41,162 bases of DNA, taken from NCBI GenBank assembly GCA_937995865.1, contig CALKJA010000040.1, positions 1 through 41,162 on the forward strand, read 5' to 3'. Source of the DNA: an uncultured Paracoccaceae bacterium. GTDB lineage: Bacteria > Pseudomonadota > Alphaproteobacteria > Rhodobacterales > Rhodobacteraceae. The notes under the pieces were generated by a model, which saw only the letters and a list, made by a program, of their open reading frames with translations, ran no database searches and had not been told where the DNA came from. Position 1 is the first letter of the stretch. The number at the start of each line of letters is the position of its first letter. Shown here piece by piece: positions 8,447 through 17,109 of the stretch. A program made the position numbers and the translations under genes.

Positions 8447-10375
8447 ATGTCAGAGCGTCCAGATACGCCACTGCTTGATCAGGTGGAAAGCCCTGCAGAT
8501 CTCAAGGGGCTTAGCGATGCGCAGCTGACGCAGCTTGCCAGTGAGCTGCGCGCCGAGACGATCAGCGCGGTTTCGGTCACAGGCGGGCATCTTGGGGCCG
8601 GGTTGGGCGTGGTAGAGCTTACCGTAGCGCTGCATGCGGTGTTTGATACGCCCAAGGATCGATTGATTTGGGACGTGTCGCATCAGTGTTACCCCCACAA
8701 GATCCTCACGGGCCGTCGGGACCGCATCCGCACCTTGCGCCAGAAAGATGGTCTTAGCGGTTTCACCAAGCGCGCGGAATCGCCTTACGATCCGTTTGGT
8801 GCCGCACATTCCTCCACTTCGATCTCCGCCGCTCTTGGGTTTGCCGTCGCGCGCGATCTGGGGGGCACGCCCGATCATGGGTTAGGAGATGCAATTGCCG
8901 TCATCGGGGATGGTGCGATGTCAGCGGGCATGGCGTTTGAGGCGATGAACAATGCAGGCCATTTGGGCAAGCGGCTGATCGTTATTCTGAATGACAATGA
9001 GATGAGCATCGCGCCACCCGTTGGAGCGTTGTCCTCTTACTTGTCCCAGCTTTACGCCGGCGCGCCGTTTCAAGAGTTCAAGGCTGCAGCCAAAGGGGCG
9101 GTTTCGCTTCTTCCACCGCCTTTCCGCGAAGGTGCAAAGCGCGCGAAGGACATGCTCAAGCACATGACCGTTGGTGGGACGATGTTTGAACAACTCGGGT
9201 TTTCTTATCTGGGTCCGATTGATGGGCACGATATGGATCAACTCTTGCCCGTTTTGCGCACGGTCAAGGACCGCGCGACGGGGCCGATCCTGATCCACGC
9301 GATCACCAAAAAGGGCAAAGGCTATGCCCCGGCGGAATCCGCACGTGACAAAGGGCATGGTGTCTCAAAGTTTGATGTGGTGACGGGCGAACAGGCGAAG
9401 GCCACGCCAAATGCGCCCTCATACACCTCAGTTTTTGCGCGGGCTTTGTTGGCCGAAGCCGCCAAGGATAACCGGATTTGTGCCGTGACGGCGGCTATGC
9501 CAGATGGGACCGGGCTTAAGCAATTCGCAGAACGCTATGCCAGCCGGACCTTTGATGTGGGTATTGCAGAGCAGCATGGCGTAACGTTTTGTGCCGGGCT
9601 TGCCGCTGGCGGGATGAAGCCATTTTGCGCAATGTATTCAACGTTCCTTCAGCGTGGCTACGACCAAATCGTGCATGACGTGGCGCTTCAGGGTTTGCCG
9701 GTGCGCTTCGCGATTGATCGCGCAGGATTGGTCGGTGCGGATGGCGCAACACATGCGGGCGCGTTTGATGTGGCCTATATGGCTAACTTGCCCGGTATGG
9801 TCGTTATGGCCGCCGCGGATGAGGCAGAGCTGTGCCGCATGGTTGCCACAGCAGCGGCCTATGACGAGGGGCCCATCGCGTTTCGTTTTCCAAGGGGAGA
9901 GGGCGTAGGGTGTGAGCTGCCCGAAGACGCGCAACCGCTTGAGATCGGCAAGGGCCGTATCATCACCGAGGGCGCAGGCGTTGCAATTTTGTCCTTTGGA
10001 ACGCGGCTGACGGAAGTTCAGGAAGCGTGCGAGCGGCTGGCGCTCAAAGGAATTACGCCAACCCTGGCTGATGCTCGTTTTGCCAAACCTTTGGACCGTG
10101 ACCTGATCCTTGATCTGGCCGCCCGGCATGATGCACTGATTTGTATCGAAGAAGGCGCAGTGGGGGGTTTTGGCTCCCATGTCGCGCAGCTTTTGGCAGG
10201 GGAAGCTGTCTTTGATACGGGCCTTAAATACCGCTCAATGGTGCTGCCGGATTTGTTCATCGATCAAGCCAGCCCGCGCGATATGTATGATATTGCAGGC
10301 CTCAATGCGGATGATATCGAAGCTAAGGTGCTGGAGGTATTGGGTATTGCAACATTGGGCGCTGAGCGCGCCTGA
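8447..10375 (+). CDS. dxs: 1-deoxy-D-xylulose-5-phosphate synthase
   Basis: A 642-residue thiamine-diphosphate enzyme that condenses pyruvate with glyceraldehyde 3-phosphate, the first step of the MEP isoprenoid pathway. The N-terminal part carries [33 protein letters not shown] and the ThDP motif [18 protein letters not shown]...NDNEMSI. The middle transketolase-like domain has [17 protein letters not shown] and [11 protein letters not shown], and the C-terminal domain closes the protein. The start at 8447 is fixed by AGGAGG about 9 nt upstream; an open extension back to 8342 overlaps ispA and is not believed. Full length for the family. Confidence 0.96.
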   Translation: MSERPDTPLLDQVESPADLKGLSDAQLTQLASELRAETISAVSVTGGHLGAGLGVVELTVALHAVFDTPKDRLIWDVSHQCYPHKILTGRRDRIRTLRQKDGLSGFTKRAESPYDPFGAAHSSTSISAALGFAVARDLGGTPDHGLGDAIAVIGDGAMSAGMAFEAMNNAGHLGKRLIVILNDNEMSIAPPVGALSSYLSQLYAGAPFQEFKAAAKGAVSLLPPPFREGAKRAKDMLKHMTVGGTMFEQLGFSYLGPIDGHDMDQLLPVLRTVKDRATGPILIHAITKKGKGYAPAESARDKGHGVSKFDVVTGEQAKATPNAPSYTSVFARALLAEAAKDNRICAVTAAMPDGTGLKQFAERYASRTFDVGIAEQHGVTFCAGLAAGGMKPFCAMYSTFLQRGYDQIVHDVALQGLPVRFAIDRAGLVGADGATHAGAFDVAYMANLPGMVVMAAADEAELCRMVATAAAYDEGPIAFRFPRGEGVGCELPEDAQPLEIGKGRIITEGAGVAILSFGTRLTEVQEACERLALKGITPTLADARFAKPLDRDLILDLAARHDALICIEEGAVGGFGSHVAQLLAGEAVFDTGLKYRSMVLPDLFIDQASPRDMYDIAGLNADDIEAKVLEVLGIATLGAERA

Positions 10376-10467
10376 ACCCACCACCGCACCGGCACACGGG
10401 CCGCTTTTTGCTTTGACGACGTAACATCACCCATTGCCAAGCGGCGCCCTATCGCTAGCTTGGCCCG

Positions 10468-11145
10468 ATGGCAATTAATCCCCATTCCCGACCTGTAATT
10501 ATCTATCGCTGGGTCGTTTTCGGCCTCGCTGCCTTTTACGCGGTCTATATGCTTTTGACCTCCTCCTACGAGGGGGCAGGCGGGCCGTTTCGGTATCTGA
10601 CGATCTGGGCTTTGCTGCTTAGCTTCTTTTGCGCGAGCCGCGTATTGGCCTTTTCAGAGAAACGCATCACCCGGCGCTGGGATGCTGTGATTGCGGCGGT
10701 TGCGGTGGTCAACGCGATGGTGGTTTTCCTGTATTGGCGGCTGTTCTTTGCAGATCCGGCCAGCGTGACCCGCAGCGGTGAGCTCGGCATTTGGTGGAAA
10801 GAATACTACCTGCACGCCCTTGGACCTGTCTTGATGTGGATCGATGCCATCGTGATCAATCGCCCGTTTCGCCGCTTTTTGCCCGCGGCCGGGGTGCTCT
10901 TGAGCATTGTCGTGCTCTATCTGAGCTGGGCAGAATTGGCCGTGGCCCCTCTCAATTCATCCCCTGTTGGGTCTGTGACAAACGGCCTACCCTACCCGTT
11001 TCTCAACAATCTTGAGCTGGCCGGGCGGATGGAGTTCTACGCGGTCAACGTGGTCACGGCTGTGGTGCTTTTGGGCGTTTTCTTTGCGTTTGGTTGGGTC
11101 ATGCGACGCGCGTTCGGCGATCGGCCAACCCCGGACGCAGGCTAA
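10468..11145 (+). CDS. Six-helix integral membrane protein (Pr6Pr / AIG1-like)
   Basis: A 225-residue protein with six hydrophobic segments, at about residues 12-32, 42-62, 72-92, 107-126, 130-152 and 190-212, and a short polar C-terminus. The pattern of W and Y residues, the WKEYYLHALGPVLMWIDAIV segment and the late LNNLELAGRMEFYAVN stretch resemble the Pr6Pr/FAR-17a-AIG1 group, whose eukaryotic members hydrolyse certain lipid esters. No enzymatic activity can be claimed. No convincing ribosome-binding site is visible before the ATG. Its stop overlaps the convergent SDR gene stop by four bases. Confidence 0.72.
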   Translation: MAINPHSRPVIIYRWVVFGLAAFYAVYMLLTSSYEGAGGPFRYLTIWALLLSFFCASRVLAFSEKRITRRWDAVIAAVAVVNAMVVFLYWRLFFADPASVTRSGELGIWWKEYYLHALGPVLMWIDAIVINRPFRRFLPAAGVLLSIVVLYLSWAELAVAPLNSSPVGSVTNGLPYPFLNNLELAGRMEFYAVNVVTAVVLLGVFFAFGWVMRRAFGDRPTPDAG

Positions 11146-11990
11146 TCCCCTTTGGCCAAAAGTGCCGCAAGCCCATCACGGTAGGTTGGATAGATCAACT
11201 CAACACCCAGCTCCGTTTTGATACGATCATTTCGAACTCGTTTGCTTTCAGCATAAAAGCTGCGCGCCATCGGCGTCATCTCAGCAGTTGCGAAATCCTC
11301 CGCCGGCGGGAGCGGCAGACCAAGAAGCGATGCCGCGTGACCAATCACATCTTCGGGTGGGGCGGGATCATCGTCACATAGGTTATAGATCGCGCCCGGG
11401 TTAGGGCGTTGAATAGAGGCAAAGAGCACCTGCGCAATGTCGTCCACATGGATGCGCGAGAAGACCTGCCTCGGTTTGATAATCCTACGCGCGGTTCCTG
11501 CACGCACCTTGGCAAATGGTCCGCGCCCCGGGCCATAGATCCCGGCCAATCGAAAGATGTGTAGCGGCAAACCCATCGCGCGCCATGCGGCCTCTGCCTC
11601 AACCCGCATCTGCCCGCGTTTGGTGGCGGGGGTTAGATTTGCATCCTCATCCACCCAACCGCCATTGTGATCGCCATAAACGCCGGTCGTGGACAGATAG
11701 CCGACCCATTCAAACTGCTCCCGACGCGCTGCAATCTCTTTTGCCAACTCAGCCAACACCGGATCACCCGCGGCTGTGGGGGCCGGTGAAATCAACAAAT
11801 GCGTCGCTGCATTTAGAGCCGGGCCCATATCCGCGCCCGGCCAGATCCGCGGCTCTACACCCTCGGCATAAAGCGCTGCGGCCTTATCCTCGGACCGGGT
11901 GGTGCCAATGACGCGCCAATCCTGCGCAAGCAGGTGAGGCGTAAGCGCACGGGCAGAAAAGCCGTGACCAAGAGAAAGCAGTGTTGTCAT
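11142..11990 (-). CDS. SDR-type NAD(P)-binding epimerase-like protein (YeeZ-like)
   Basis: A 282-residue extended short-chain dehydrogenase-like protein. The nucleotide-binding turn is LGHGFSARAL at residues 6-15, TTRSEDKAAAL follows the second strand, and the active-site region reads YLSTTGVYGDHNGGWVDE. Further Rossmann elements are FRLAGIYGPGRGPF and IHVDDIAQVLFASI. The C-terminus (KRVRNDRIKTELGVELIYPTYRDGL) is typical of YeeZ-like members of COG0451. Substrate unknown. The ATG at 11990 is preferred because the protein then opens directly with the Rossmann strand; a TTG 21 nt upstream is possible. Confidence 0.85.
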   Translation of the reverse strand: MTTLLSLGHGFSARALTPHLLAQDWRVIGTTRSEDKAAALYAEGVEPRIWPGADMGPALNAATHLLISPAPTAAGDPVLAELAKEIAARREQFEWVGYLSTTGVYGDHNGGWVDEDANLTPATKRGQMRVEAEAAWRAMGLPLHIFRLAGIYGPGRGPFAKVRAGTARRIIKPRQVFSRIHVDDIAQVLFASIQRPNPGAIYNLCDDDPAPPEDVIGHAASLLGLPLPPAEDFATAEMTPMARSFYAESKRVRNDRIKTELGVELIYPTYRDGLAALLAKGD

Positions 11991-12067
11991 TGCGCATTGG
12001 TGCGTTGGCAAGCAAGGATTGTCAAAGGGGCGACGCGGTGTAGTGATAGGCTAGGGAGATCCCGCCG

Positions 12068-12712
12068 ATGACGGATTCTGAAAAATCAGCCTCCAAACCT
12101 GATCTGGAAGGCGCCTATGCGCTGAACGGGGCAGATGATGTGCGCCGGCTTTATGCCGATTGGGCGGGCACCTATGACAGCGGCTTTGCTACGGCTCGCG
12201 GTTATCAGCTGCCCGCATTGGTTGCTGCGGGCTATGCGGAGGGCGGCGGCAAAGGGTCGGTTCTGGATGTTGGTGCCGGAACCGGGCTGGTGGGTGAAGC
12301 CCTTGCAGCGCAGGGCGTAGGCCCGATTGAAGGCACGGATCTTTCGGCAGAAATGCTCGCGGTTGCGCAGAGTAAGGGCGTTTATGGCCGCACGTTTACG
12401 AGCGATTTGATGCAGCCCTTGCCGATAGAAGATAACACATACCAAGGCATAACAAGCGCAGGCACCTTTACTCTTGGCCATCTAGGGCCAGAGCCTTTGT
12501 CAGAGCTGATCCGCATCACCGCCCCCGGTGGGCTATTCGCCCTAAGTATCAATGCCGAACATTGGAACGCGGCCGGCTTTGGTACTGCATTCGAAAGACT
12601 GGCCGCACAAGTGGCGGATCTCACCCGCGCCCCAATCCCAATATATACCAAGGATGTCGATCATGAGCACGCGGCGGATCTCGGCTATCTTGTCCGTTTT
12701 CGCGTGCGTTAG
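12068..12712 (+). CDS. Class I SAM-dependent methyltransferase
   Basis: A 214-residue Rossmann-fold methyltransferase. Motif I is VLDVGAGTGLVGEAL near residues 65-79, the acidic end of strand 2 is GTDLSAEMLAVAQ, and motif IV/post-I is SDLMQPLPIEDNTYQGI. The N-terminus has RRLYADWAGTYDSGF, common in the Methyltransf_11/25 group. GGAG is present upstream of the ATG. The substrate is unknown. It ends three bases from the stop of the convergent CaiD-like gene, with no visible terminator between them. Confidence 0.88.
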   Translation: MTDSEKSASKPDLEGAYALNGADDVRRLYADWAGTYDSGFATARGYQLPALVAAGYAEGGGKGSVLDVGAGTGLVGEALAAQGVGPIEGTDLSAEMLAVAQSKGVYGRTFTSDLMQPLPIEDNTYQGITSAGTFTLGHLGPEPLSELIRITAPGGLFALSINAEHWNAAGFGTAFERLAAQVADLTRAPIPIYTKDVDHEHAADLGYLVRFRVR

Positions 12713-12715
12713 AGC

Positions 12716-13495
12716 CTATTTCCCGCTCCAAACCGGGTCGCGTTTTTCTGCAAAAGCGCGCGCGCCTTCCATTTGGTCATCTGAACTATAGAGCACATCG
12801 ATGCTGCGAAGCTGTCGGCCCGTGATACGGTTCATGGCGTCTTGGAATTTGCTATCTTCAGCATCCCGCACCACTTCTTTGATCGCGGCGTAAACCAGCG
12901 GCGGCCCAGAGGCGAGCAAGCGCGCCATCTCCCACGCTTGATCCAAGAGATCGGCAGCGGGGTACACGTGGTTGATCAGCCCCCAATTCAAAGCCTCGGA
13001 CGTGTCGAACCAGCGGCCAGTTAGCAAAAGCTCCATCGCAATGTGATATGGGATGCGCTTGGGCAACTTTACAGAGGCCGCATCGGCCACCGTGCCTGAC
13101 CGAATTTCAGGCAAAGCAAAGCTCGCGTGATCCGCGGCAAGGATAATATCTGCCGACAGCGCCAACTCAAGCCCACCACCACAGCAGATGCCATTCACCG
13201 CCGCGACAACCGGCTTGTTCATATCGCGCAGCTCTTGCAAACCGCCAAAGCCGCCGACCCCATAATCGCCATCTACCGCGTCTCCATCGGCGGCCGCTTT
13301 AAGATCCCAGCCCGGGCAAAAGAACTTTTCGCCCGCACCGGTCAGGATCGCCACCCGCAGCTCAGGGTCATCGCGGAAGGTCGCGAATGTTTCGCCCATG
13401 ATCTTGGAGGTAGCAAGATCGATTGCGTTGGCTTTGGGGCGATCTAGCGTGATCTCAAGGATCGCGCCTTCGCGGCGTGTGGTAATCGGGCTCAT
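12716..13495 (-). CDS. caiD: Crotonobetainyl/carnitinyl-CoA hydratase-like enoyl-CoA hydratase
   Basis: A 259-residue crotonase-family enzyme. It resembles E. coli CaiD more closely than generic enoyl-CoA hydratases: ILEITLDRPKANAID, RVAILTGAGEKFF.PGWDLKAAADG, ASFALPE, and the C-terminal EGARAFAEKRDPVWSGK. Both catalytic glutamates expected from CaiD are present, E110 in GGGLELAL and E130 in FALPE. Family knowledge: CaiD hydrates crotonobetainyl-CoA to carnitinyl-CoA. An acyl-CoA synthetase and an acyl-CoA dehydrogenase lie upstream on the same strand, consistent with a betaine-type CoA pathway, although no betaine CoA-transferase (CaiB) is seen. The true substrate remains an inference. Confidence 0.78.
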   Translation of the reverse strand: MSPITTRREGAILEITLDRPKANAIDLATSKIMGETFATFRDDPELRVAILTGAGEKFFCPGWDLKAAADGDAVDGDYGVGGFGGLQELRDMNKPVVAAVNGICCGGGLELALSADIILAADHASFALPEIRSGTVADAASVKLPKRIPYHIAMELLLTGRWFDTSEALNWGLINHVYPAADLLDQAWEMARLLASGPPLVYAAIKEVVRDAEDSKFQDAMNRITGRQLRSIDVLYSSDDQMEGARAFAEKRDPVWSGK

Positions 13496-13721
13496 GTGGC
13501 TGCCTTTGCAAAAGGGTCAATTGTGGGATCAGTGTTTTAATTGCTTGCCGCACAAAGAAGGGACGCATTCCCAACTGTATCGCTGCGCAAGCGGTCGATC
13601 ATGCCGCGCCTACCCGGAGCTGGCAAGAAGCGCCTGATGACCGGGGAAAATCTTACACCGACCGTTCGCGCCCAACATGCCAAAGTCTGGAAAAACAGCA
13701 AGGCAACAGAACAGCGGATCA

Positions 13722-15740
13722 TCAAAGGGCCTTTCGGATCAACGCATCGGCTGCAATCGCAGACTGCGGGGTCAAGATCAAAGGATTCACCTCAACTTCG
13801 GCCACGGTAACAGCGTTGTCCAGAACATAGGCTTGGATCGCATCAATCGCTTCCAGCACCGCAACCATATCAACAGCTGGTGCGCCCCGGTAACCCGTCA
13901 GCCGCGGCGCGCATTTGAGGCGTGTTAGTGCCTGTTTTACATCTGCCCGCGGCGCAGGAAGGAGAAGCGTTTGGCTGTCCTCCAAGAGCTCCGTCAGCGT
14001 TCCACCCGCAGCGAGGGTCAGCAGAAATCCATGCGCATCTCGCGTTACTCCCACAAGCAACTCAAGCACCGGATGCGCAATCATCTGCTCCACCCATAAC
14101 GGCCCATTCGCCAGCTTTGGAAGTGCGGCAACAACATCCTCGCGTGTCTGAAGGTTGAGAGCCAATCCGCCAGCCCCAGTTTTATGCGCGAGCCCCATAA
14201 CCTTAAGTGCAACCGGATAACCCAGCTGATCGGCCGTCATCGCCGCAGTTTGCGGCTTGGCATATGCACCTTGCGGGATGGCAAGCCCGTATGCGGCCAA
14301 TGCGGCCTTGGCATCCGCCTCAGGCAGCACCTCGGTTTCGGCGTCAGGCCGGGGAAGCGCGAGCGCAGGTTGCCGCATAGGTGCCGGCGCCGATACAGCC
14401 TCTAGGGCTGCAATCGCGTGGTCCAATCCATGAAGTGGCAGCACGCCTGCCGCCAAAAGGCGATGCGCGGTTGCTTCAGGCAAAGCCTCCGACAGGGTCG
14501 CACAGACGGCATAGCGCGCGCCCGTTTCTTGGCTGGCGGCAATGGCTGCGCGGGTGGCAATCTCCCAATCACTTGGATCGCAAATATCGCTGCGCGGATA
14601 GTCCAAAATGATAAGCGTGAGAGCGATATCCGGATCTGCCATCGCCGCCCATGCACGCGTCATCCCGGCCTCGTCGCGCCAGATATAGGTATGATAATCC
14701 AGAGGATTGGCCAATGCGACCATCGGCCCAAGCGCCTCGCGCAAGCCGGACTTCTGAGCTTGGGTGAGGGGCGGGAAACAAAGCGATGTGCCATCGGCTG
14801 CATCTGCCGCCAATGCAGCCTCCCCTCCCGAGCACGAGATTGACGCAATACGGCAGCTGGGCAACGCGCCAAAGAGATGCGCTGCCTTAAGCGCTTCAAG
14901 GAAAGTCGGCAAAGAGTGCACCCGTGCGATCCCTAGCCGATCAAGAAGTGCCTGAGCCCCAGCGTCCACCCCGGTTAGGGAGGCTGTGTGCGAGATCGCT
15001 GCTGCTCGTGCCTGTGGGGAGCGGCCAGATTTTAAGGCGATGATTGGAATACCTCTGGCATGCGCCTCGGCCGCTAATGCCTCCCAAGCACGCAGGTCAC
15101 CGAACCCTTCAATGTGCAAACCAATGGCCGTGACCCGTGGGTCATCAAGCACATGCCGCGCCAATTCAGCTTGCGACATCTGTGCCTGATTTCCGCAGGT
15201 CAGGACCATCCCGATGGGAAGCCCGCGCGCCTGCATGGTTAGGTTTATCGCGATGTTCGAGCTTTGGGTGAGAATGGCCACGCCGCGCTCCACACGGCGC
15301 AACCCGTGCTGATCCGGCCATATAGCACAGCGATCTAGCGCATTGAGGATACCATAACAATTTGGCCCAAGGATCGGCATGTCGCCCGCAGCGGCAACCA
15401 GCGCCGTTTGAAGATCGCCGGCGCTTTCATCCTCGGCCACAGCCTCGGAAAAACCAGAGGCAAAGCAAATCGCTCCCCCTGCCCCCAAAGCACTAAGTTG
15501 CCGGACAACCTCTAGAGTGGCGTGTCGGTTGACACCAATAAAGGCTGCGTCCACCGACCCTTGAATTTCTTTAAGACTTGCGACTGCAGGGAGACCAGCA
15601 ATCGTTGGCTTTGAGGGATGGACCGGCACAATTTGTCCTTCAAACCCAATGGCGCGAGCAGCTCCAATTATGGCCGCACACCACGGGCCGCCACCGATGA
15701 CAGCTATGACTTTAGGTGCAAGAAGCCGCTTTAGGCCCAT
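13722..15740 (-). CDS. ATP-grasp acyl-CoA synthetase (NDP-forming type)
   Basis: A 672-residue fused acyl-CoA synthetase of the ADP-forming acetate-CoA ligase family. The N-terminus is a CoA-binding Rossmann domain (VIAVIGGGPW, then PILGPNCYGI near 122-131). Next come succinyl-CoA-synthetase-like domains with the phospho-histidine loop AAISHTASLTG, H251. A C-terminal ATP-grasp domain follows (YGLAIPQGAYAKPQ; GYPVALKVMGLAHKTGAGGLAL; VEVNPLIL). It thus differs from the AMP-forming CaiC type that activates carnitine in E. coli. AGGA precedes the start. It lies between the CaiD-like and acyl-CoA dehydrogenase genes and probably activates their carboxylate substrate (inference). Confidence 0.85.
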   Translation of the reverse strand: MGLKRLLAPKVIAVIGGGPWCAAIIGAARAIGFEGQIVPVHPSKPTIAGLPAVASLKEIQGSVDAAFIGVNRHATLEVVRQLSALGAGGAICFASGFSEAVAEDESAGDLQTALVAAAGDMPILGPNCYGILNALDRCAIWPDQHGLRRVERGVAILTQSSNIAINLTMQARGLPIGMVLTCGNQAQMSQAELARHVLDDPRVTAIGLHIEGFGDLRAWEALAAEAHARGIPIIALKSGRSPQARAAAISHTASLTGVDAGAQALLDRLGIARVHSLPTFLEALKAAHLFGALPSCRIASISCSGGEAALAADAADGTSLCFPPLTQAQKSGLREALGPMVALANPLDYHTYIWRDEAGMTRAWAAMADPDIALTLIILDYPRSDICDPSDWEIATRAAIAASQETGARYAVCATLSEALPEATAHRLLAAGVLPLHGLDHAIAALEAVSAPAPMRQPALALPRPDAETEVLPEADAKAALAAYGLAIPQGAYAKPQTAAMTADQLGYPVALKVMGLAHKTGAGGLALNLQTREDVVAALPKLANGPLWVEQMIAHPVLELLVGVTRDAHGFLLTLAAGGTLTELLEDSQTLLLPAPRADVKQALTRLKCAPRLTGYRGAPAVDMVAVLEAIDAIQAYVLDNAVTVAEVEVNPLILTPQSAIAADALIRKAL

Positions 15741-15763
15741 GTTCGCGTCCTAAAGAGAGGAGT

Positions 15764-15865
15764 GCCTCCGGCGGGGATATTTGAACCACAAAGACAGCAG
15801 GTCTCAGGCTCATTCTGTCTTTGTGGTCCAAAAATCCCGGGGAGTGTGAGGGGCTGGCCCCTCAC
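15764..15865. repeat. Intergenic structured repeat, copy B
   Basis: Located between the dehydrogenase and synthetase genes. Left frame GCCTCCGGCGGGGATATTT (15764-15782), stem ACCACAAAGACAG (15785-15797) pairing perfectly over 13 bp with 15815-15827, right frame AAAATCCCGGGGAG, then the perfect palindrome GTGAGGGGC-TG-GCCCCTCAC (15846-15865). It has the same architecture as copies A and C with a different stem sequence. The hairpins could attenuate transcription between the two genes. Confidence 0.78.
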
Positions 15866-15879
15866 GGAACGCCGCCGCG

Positions 15880-17040
15880 TCATGCGCCCAGCGCCCGCAG
15901 CAACTCGCGGCTGATGATGTGACGCTGGATTTCCGACGTTCCGTCCCAGATACGTTCGACCCTCGCGTCGCGCCAAAAACGTTCTAACGGGTAGTCATTC
16001 ATCAAGCCCATGCCACCATGCACCTGAATTGCTGTATCTGTTACGCGAGCCAGCATTTCCGATGCATAGAGTTTTGCCGATGCAATTTCACGGTTCGCGG
16101 GCAGTAATTTGTCCAGCCGGTCCGCAGCCGCGAGTGTGAGTAGGTCAGCGGCATCAATCTCGGTGATCATATCTGCGATTTGAAAAGACACGCCTTGGAA
16201 TTTGCCGATCGGCTGCCCGAATTGTTCGCGGGTCGCGGCGTAATCCAACGCATAGTCAAACACCCTGCGCGCCCGGCCAACTGACATCGCCGCTACGGTA
16301 ATGCGCGTGGCATACAGCCATGTGTTCATCACCTCGAACCCGCCATCAACCTCACCTAAAACTGCGCTGTCAGGGAGACGGCAATCATCAAACTCAAGGA
16401 TCATATTCTTATAGCCGCGATGGGAGACGCTTTTGTAACCGTCCCGGATTGTAAATCCGGGGTGGCCGCGATCCACCAAAAAGCAGCTGATCCGTTTCTT
16501 TGGGCCTTTTGGTGTGTCGTCTTCGCCGGTGGCGACAAAAACGATCAGGAAGTCTGCATGCTCCGCGCCTGAGATGAAGTGCTTGGTGCCATTGATAACC
16601 CAATCACCCCCGTCGCGGACTGCGGAGCATTTCATGCCACGCACATCCGATCCTGCGCCGGGTTCTGTCATTGCAAGGGCGTCCATCCGCTCGCCTCGTA
16701 CAGCAGGCATTAGGTAACGTTCGACTTGTTCACCTTCACAGGCCATCAGGATGTTCTGCGGACGTCCAAAGAAATGATTGAGCGCCATTGATCCCCGGCC
16801 CAACTCGCGCTCCACAAGCGCGAATTCCACGTGGTCCAGCCCCGCACCGCCAACACTTTCGGGGAAATTACAGGCATAGAATCCCAAGTCTAAGGTCTTG
16901 CGCTTGATCTCTTGCGCAATCTCTGCGGGGACTTCGCCCGTACGTTCAACCTCTGCCTCGTGGGGGTAAATTTCCTTTTCCACAAAAGCGCGGACCGTGT
17001 CCGCAATCATCAATTGTTCGTCGCTCAGCCCATAGATCAT
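15880..17040 (-). CDS. Acyl-CoA dehydrogenase (betainyl-CoA type candidate)
   Basis: A 386-residue FAD-dependent acyl-CoA dehydrogenase with all three domains. Signatures are LAMTEPGAGSDVRGMKC near 122-138, WVINGTKHFISGAEHADF, REQFGQPIGKFQGVSFQIADM and QVHGGMGLMNDYPLERFWRDAR. In the C-terminal motif, IWDGTSEIQR, Asp366 occupies the position of the catalytic Glu of medium-chain enzymes (YEGTSQIQR). The start is set by GGGAGG upstream of the ATG at 17040. It heads the minus-strand run with the synthetase and CaiD-like genes and faces a GlxA-type regulator 69 bp away, a common sign of local control. A carnitine or butyrobetaine-like substrate is inferred from CaiD only. Confidence 0.87.
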   Translation of the reverse strand: MIYGLSDEQLMIADTVRAFVEKEIYPHEAEVERTGEVPAEIAQEIKRKTLDLGFYACNFPESVGGAGLDHVEFALVERELGRGSMALNHFFGRPQNILMACEGEQVERYLMPAVRGERMDALAMTEPGAGSDVRGMKCSAVRDGGDWVINGTKHFISGAEHADFLIVFVATGEDDTPKGPKKRISCFLVDRGHPGFTIRDGYKSVSHRGYKNMILEFDDCRLPDSAVLGEVDGGFEVMNTWLYATRITVAAMSVGRARRVFDYALDYAATREQFGQPIGKFQGVSFQIADMITEIDAADLLTLAAADRLDKLLPANREIASAKLYASEMLARVTDTAIQVHGGMGLMNDYPLERFWRDARVERIWDGTSEIQRHIISRELLRALGA

Positions 17041-17109
17041 GCTGACCTCCCATGTTGGGCAAAGCGTAGTTGCGCGGGACGTACACTTCATGCAGATTGC
17101 GCCGCAACC

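Noticed and set aside
13496-13721. The gap between the CaiD-like gene and the synthetase gene, including a 62-codon minus-strand frame
   Set aside because: The frame overlaps the synthetase stop, lacks a ribosome-binding site and resembles no family; no hairpin of note was seen.
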